Positions 62,911-64,000 of a DNA stretch of 64,000 bases are shown in pieces. The stretch lies in NCBI RefSeq assembly GCF_003797945.1, contig NZ_RKKU01000001.1, forward strand, positions 62,001 to 126,000, read 5' to 3'. A program made the position numbers and the translations under genes. Numbering within the stretch: position 1 is the first letter of the stretch; every line of letters starts with the position of its first letter. The notes under the pieces were generated by a model, which ran no database searches, had not been told where the DNA came from, and saw only the letters and a program-made list of their open reading frames with translations. Origin of the DNA: Pseudomonas neustonica. Lineage in GTDB: Bacteria; Pseudomonadota; Gammaproteobacteria; Pseudomonadales; Pseudomonadaceae.

Positions 62911-64000
62911 ATGACCCGAATTCAATTATTAAGCCCGCGACTGGCTAACCAGATCGCGGCGGGCGAGGTTGTGGAGCGTCCAGCCTCGGTCATCAAGGAA
63001 TTGCTGGAGAATAGTCTGGATGCCGGTGCCAAGCGTATCGACATCGATATCGAGCAGGCTGGGGTCAAGCTGCTGCGGGTGCGTGACGATGGCAGCGGGA
63101 TTGCTCAGGATGACTTGCCTCTTGCCCTGTCCCGCCATGCAACCAGCAAAATTCGTGATCTGGATGACCTGGAGCGAGTTGCCACTCTGGGCTTTCGGGG
63201 TGAGGCCTTGGCCTCGGTTAGTTCGGTCTCGCGGCTGACGCTAACCTCCTGTCCTGCGGGTAGCGATCAAGCCTGGCAGGTCGAGACCGAAGGGCGCGAT
63301 ATGGCGCCAAGCCTGCAGCCGGCTGCGCACCCGCAAGGCACCACCGTCGAGGTGCGTGATCTGTTTTTCAACACGCCAGCCCGGCGCAAGTTTCTGCGTA
63401 CCGAGAAAACCGAATTCTCGCACCTTGAAGAGGTCGTCAAGCGCCTGGCGTTGTCACGTTTTGATGTGGCGTTTAGCCTCCGGCATAACGGCCGCAGTGT
63501 GTTCAGTTTACGGCCTGCGCATACCGAGCAAGAGGCGCGGCGACGCGTGGCTACCGTCTGCGGGCCGGCCTTCGTTGAGCAGTCGCGCTCTATCGATAAC
63601 GAGCGCGCTGGGCTGCGGCTTTGGGGCTGGGTTGGGCTGCCTACCTTTTCTCGCAGTCAGGCGGATTTGCAATATTTCTTTGTCAACGGACGCATGATCA
63701 AGGACAAGCTGGTCGCGCATGCTGTGCGTCAGGCCTATCGTGACGTGCTATTCAATGGCCGTCATCCCACCTTTGTGCTGTTTATGGAGCTTGATCCCGG
63801 GGTGGTCGACGTCAACGTTCATCCGACCAAGCACGAAGTGCGTTTCCGTGATGGCCGCATGGTCCACGATTTTTTGTTTAGTACGCTGTATCGCGCACTG
63901 GCAGATCAGCGGCCCGGTGACGAGCCTGAGCAGGCAGATGCGTCATCCTCTGTCTCAGGGTTGACGTCACCGCCGGCTGCGCCTGCGACGAGCGGGCTGG
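62911..64000 (+). CDS. mutL: DNA mismatch repair protein MutL (cut by the window's right edge)
   Basis: MutL couples MutS mismatch recognition to strand removal. The frame is open from ATG 62911 to the last base. The N-terminal GHKL ATPase shows [17 protein letters not shown], and [16 protein letters not shown], then [11 protein letters not shown] near 150, and the transducer domain ends with [14 protein letters not shown] near 305-318. About 363 codons are visible; the linker after EPEQAD is the start of the low-complexity region that precedes the C-terminal dimerisation domain, which is outside. It follows amiB by one base. Confidence 0.95.
   Translation, partial: MTRIQLLSPRLANQIAAGEVVERPASVIKELLENSLDAGAKRIDIDIEQAGVKLLRVRDDGSGIAQDDLPLALSRHATSKIRDLDDLERVATLGFRGEALASVSSVSRLTLTSCPAGSDQAWQVETEGRDMAPSLQPAAHPQGTTVEVRDLFFNTPARRKFLRTEKTEFSHLEEVVKRLALSRFDVAFSLRHNGRSVFSLRPAHTEQEARRRVATVCGPAFVEQSRSIDNERAGLRLWGWVGLPTFSRSQADLQYFFVNGRMIKDKLVAHAVRQAYRDVLFNGRHPTFVLFMELDPGVVDVNVHPTKHEVRFRDGRMVHDFLFSTLYRALADQRPGDEPEQADASSSVSGLTSPPAAPATSGL

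Overview
The window is chromosomal DNA of a Pseudomonas-type gammaproteobacterium. From about 21.1 kb to the right edge, the gene order (LPS kinase-like gene, msbA, hldE, Nudix-like gene, aldo/keto reductase, FAD oxidoreductase, waaA, tolC, thiC, nudF, DUF1249, cpdA, parE, parC, serB, fimX, psd, rhdA, motAB, rsgA, orn, queG, nnrD, tsaE, amiB, mutL) is, as I recall it, the Pseudomonas aeruginosa PA4998-to-PA4946 backbone read in reverse numbering. Base composition looks more moderate than in P. aeruginosa. An epmB-efp-epmA block sits between the PilZ-like gene and psd, which I do not recall from P. aeruginosa. This points to another lineage of the family, possibly near Halopseudomonas (inference).

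Region 1 (1-21.1 kb) is an accessory surface-glycan region inside the LPS-core locus. The left edge has the end of an unidentified gene, a QueC-like PP-loop ATPase, a polysaccharide pyruvyltransferase-family protein, a Mur-ligase-like amide ligase without the UDP-sugar domain, and an intact LPS-core carbamoyltransferase (wapO-like). A pseudaminic acid pathway follows: GT-B transferase, pseB, pseC, hexapeptide acyltransferase, pseF, pseG, then an SDR, a metallophosphoesterase and an ATP-grasp enzyme, then pseI. The genes are tightly coupled, with several ATGA overlaps. No GNAT-type PseH is present; the hexapeptide acyltransferase occupies its place. The SDR/phosphoesterase/ATP-grasp trio has no role in the textbook pathway and is the best candidate here for an undescribed sugar modification. 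A lone acyltransferase on the minus strand, an IS30-family remnant and a decayed second copy of the wapO 3' end follow; the last directly abuts a WapH-like glycosyltransferase. So the glycan cluster appears to have been inserted between wapO and wapH. A complete IS66-family element (17137-19544, 8-bp target duplication) interrupts an already degraded gene, followed by a family 2 glycosyltransferase.

Region 2 (21.1-31 kb) holds LPS inner-core and lipid A functions (a WaaP/Bud32-like kinase, msbA, hldE, waaA), a three-gene minus-strand redox operon, and a tolC-family outer membrane channel. Region 3 (31-44.3 kb) holds TPP-riboswitch-controlled thiC, the nudF-DUF1249-cpdA run, the topoisomerase IV genes parE and parC with two exported/membrane proteins between them, an AhpA/YtjB-like membrane protein, and serB. 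Region 4 (44.4-57.7 kb) holds fimX and a PilZ-like protein (type IV pilus/c-di-GMP), the EF-P lysylation genes, psd, rhdA, an HDOD-GAF protein, the stator genes motA and motB, and rsgA. Region 5 (57.8-64 kb) holds orn, queG, nnrD, tsaE, amiB and the start of mutL, which runs off the right edge.

No tRNA, rRNA, CRISPR array or prophage was recognised. Family assignments were made by reading motifs and from memory of gene order; no database search was run.
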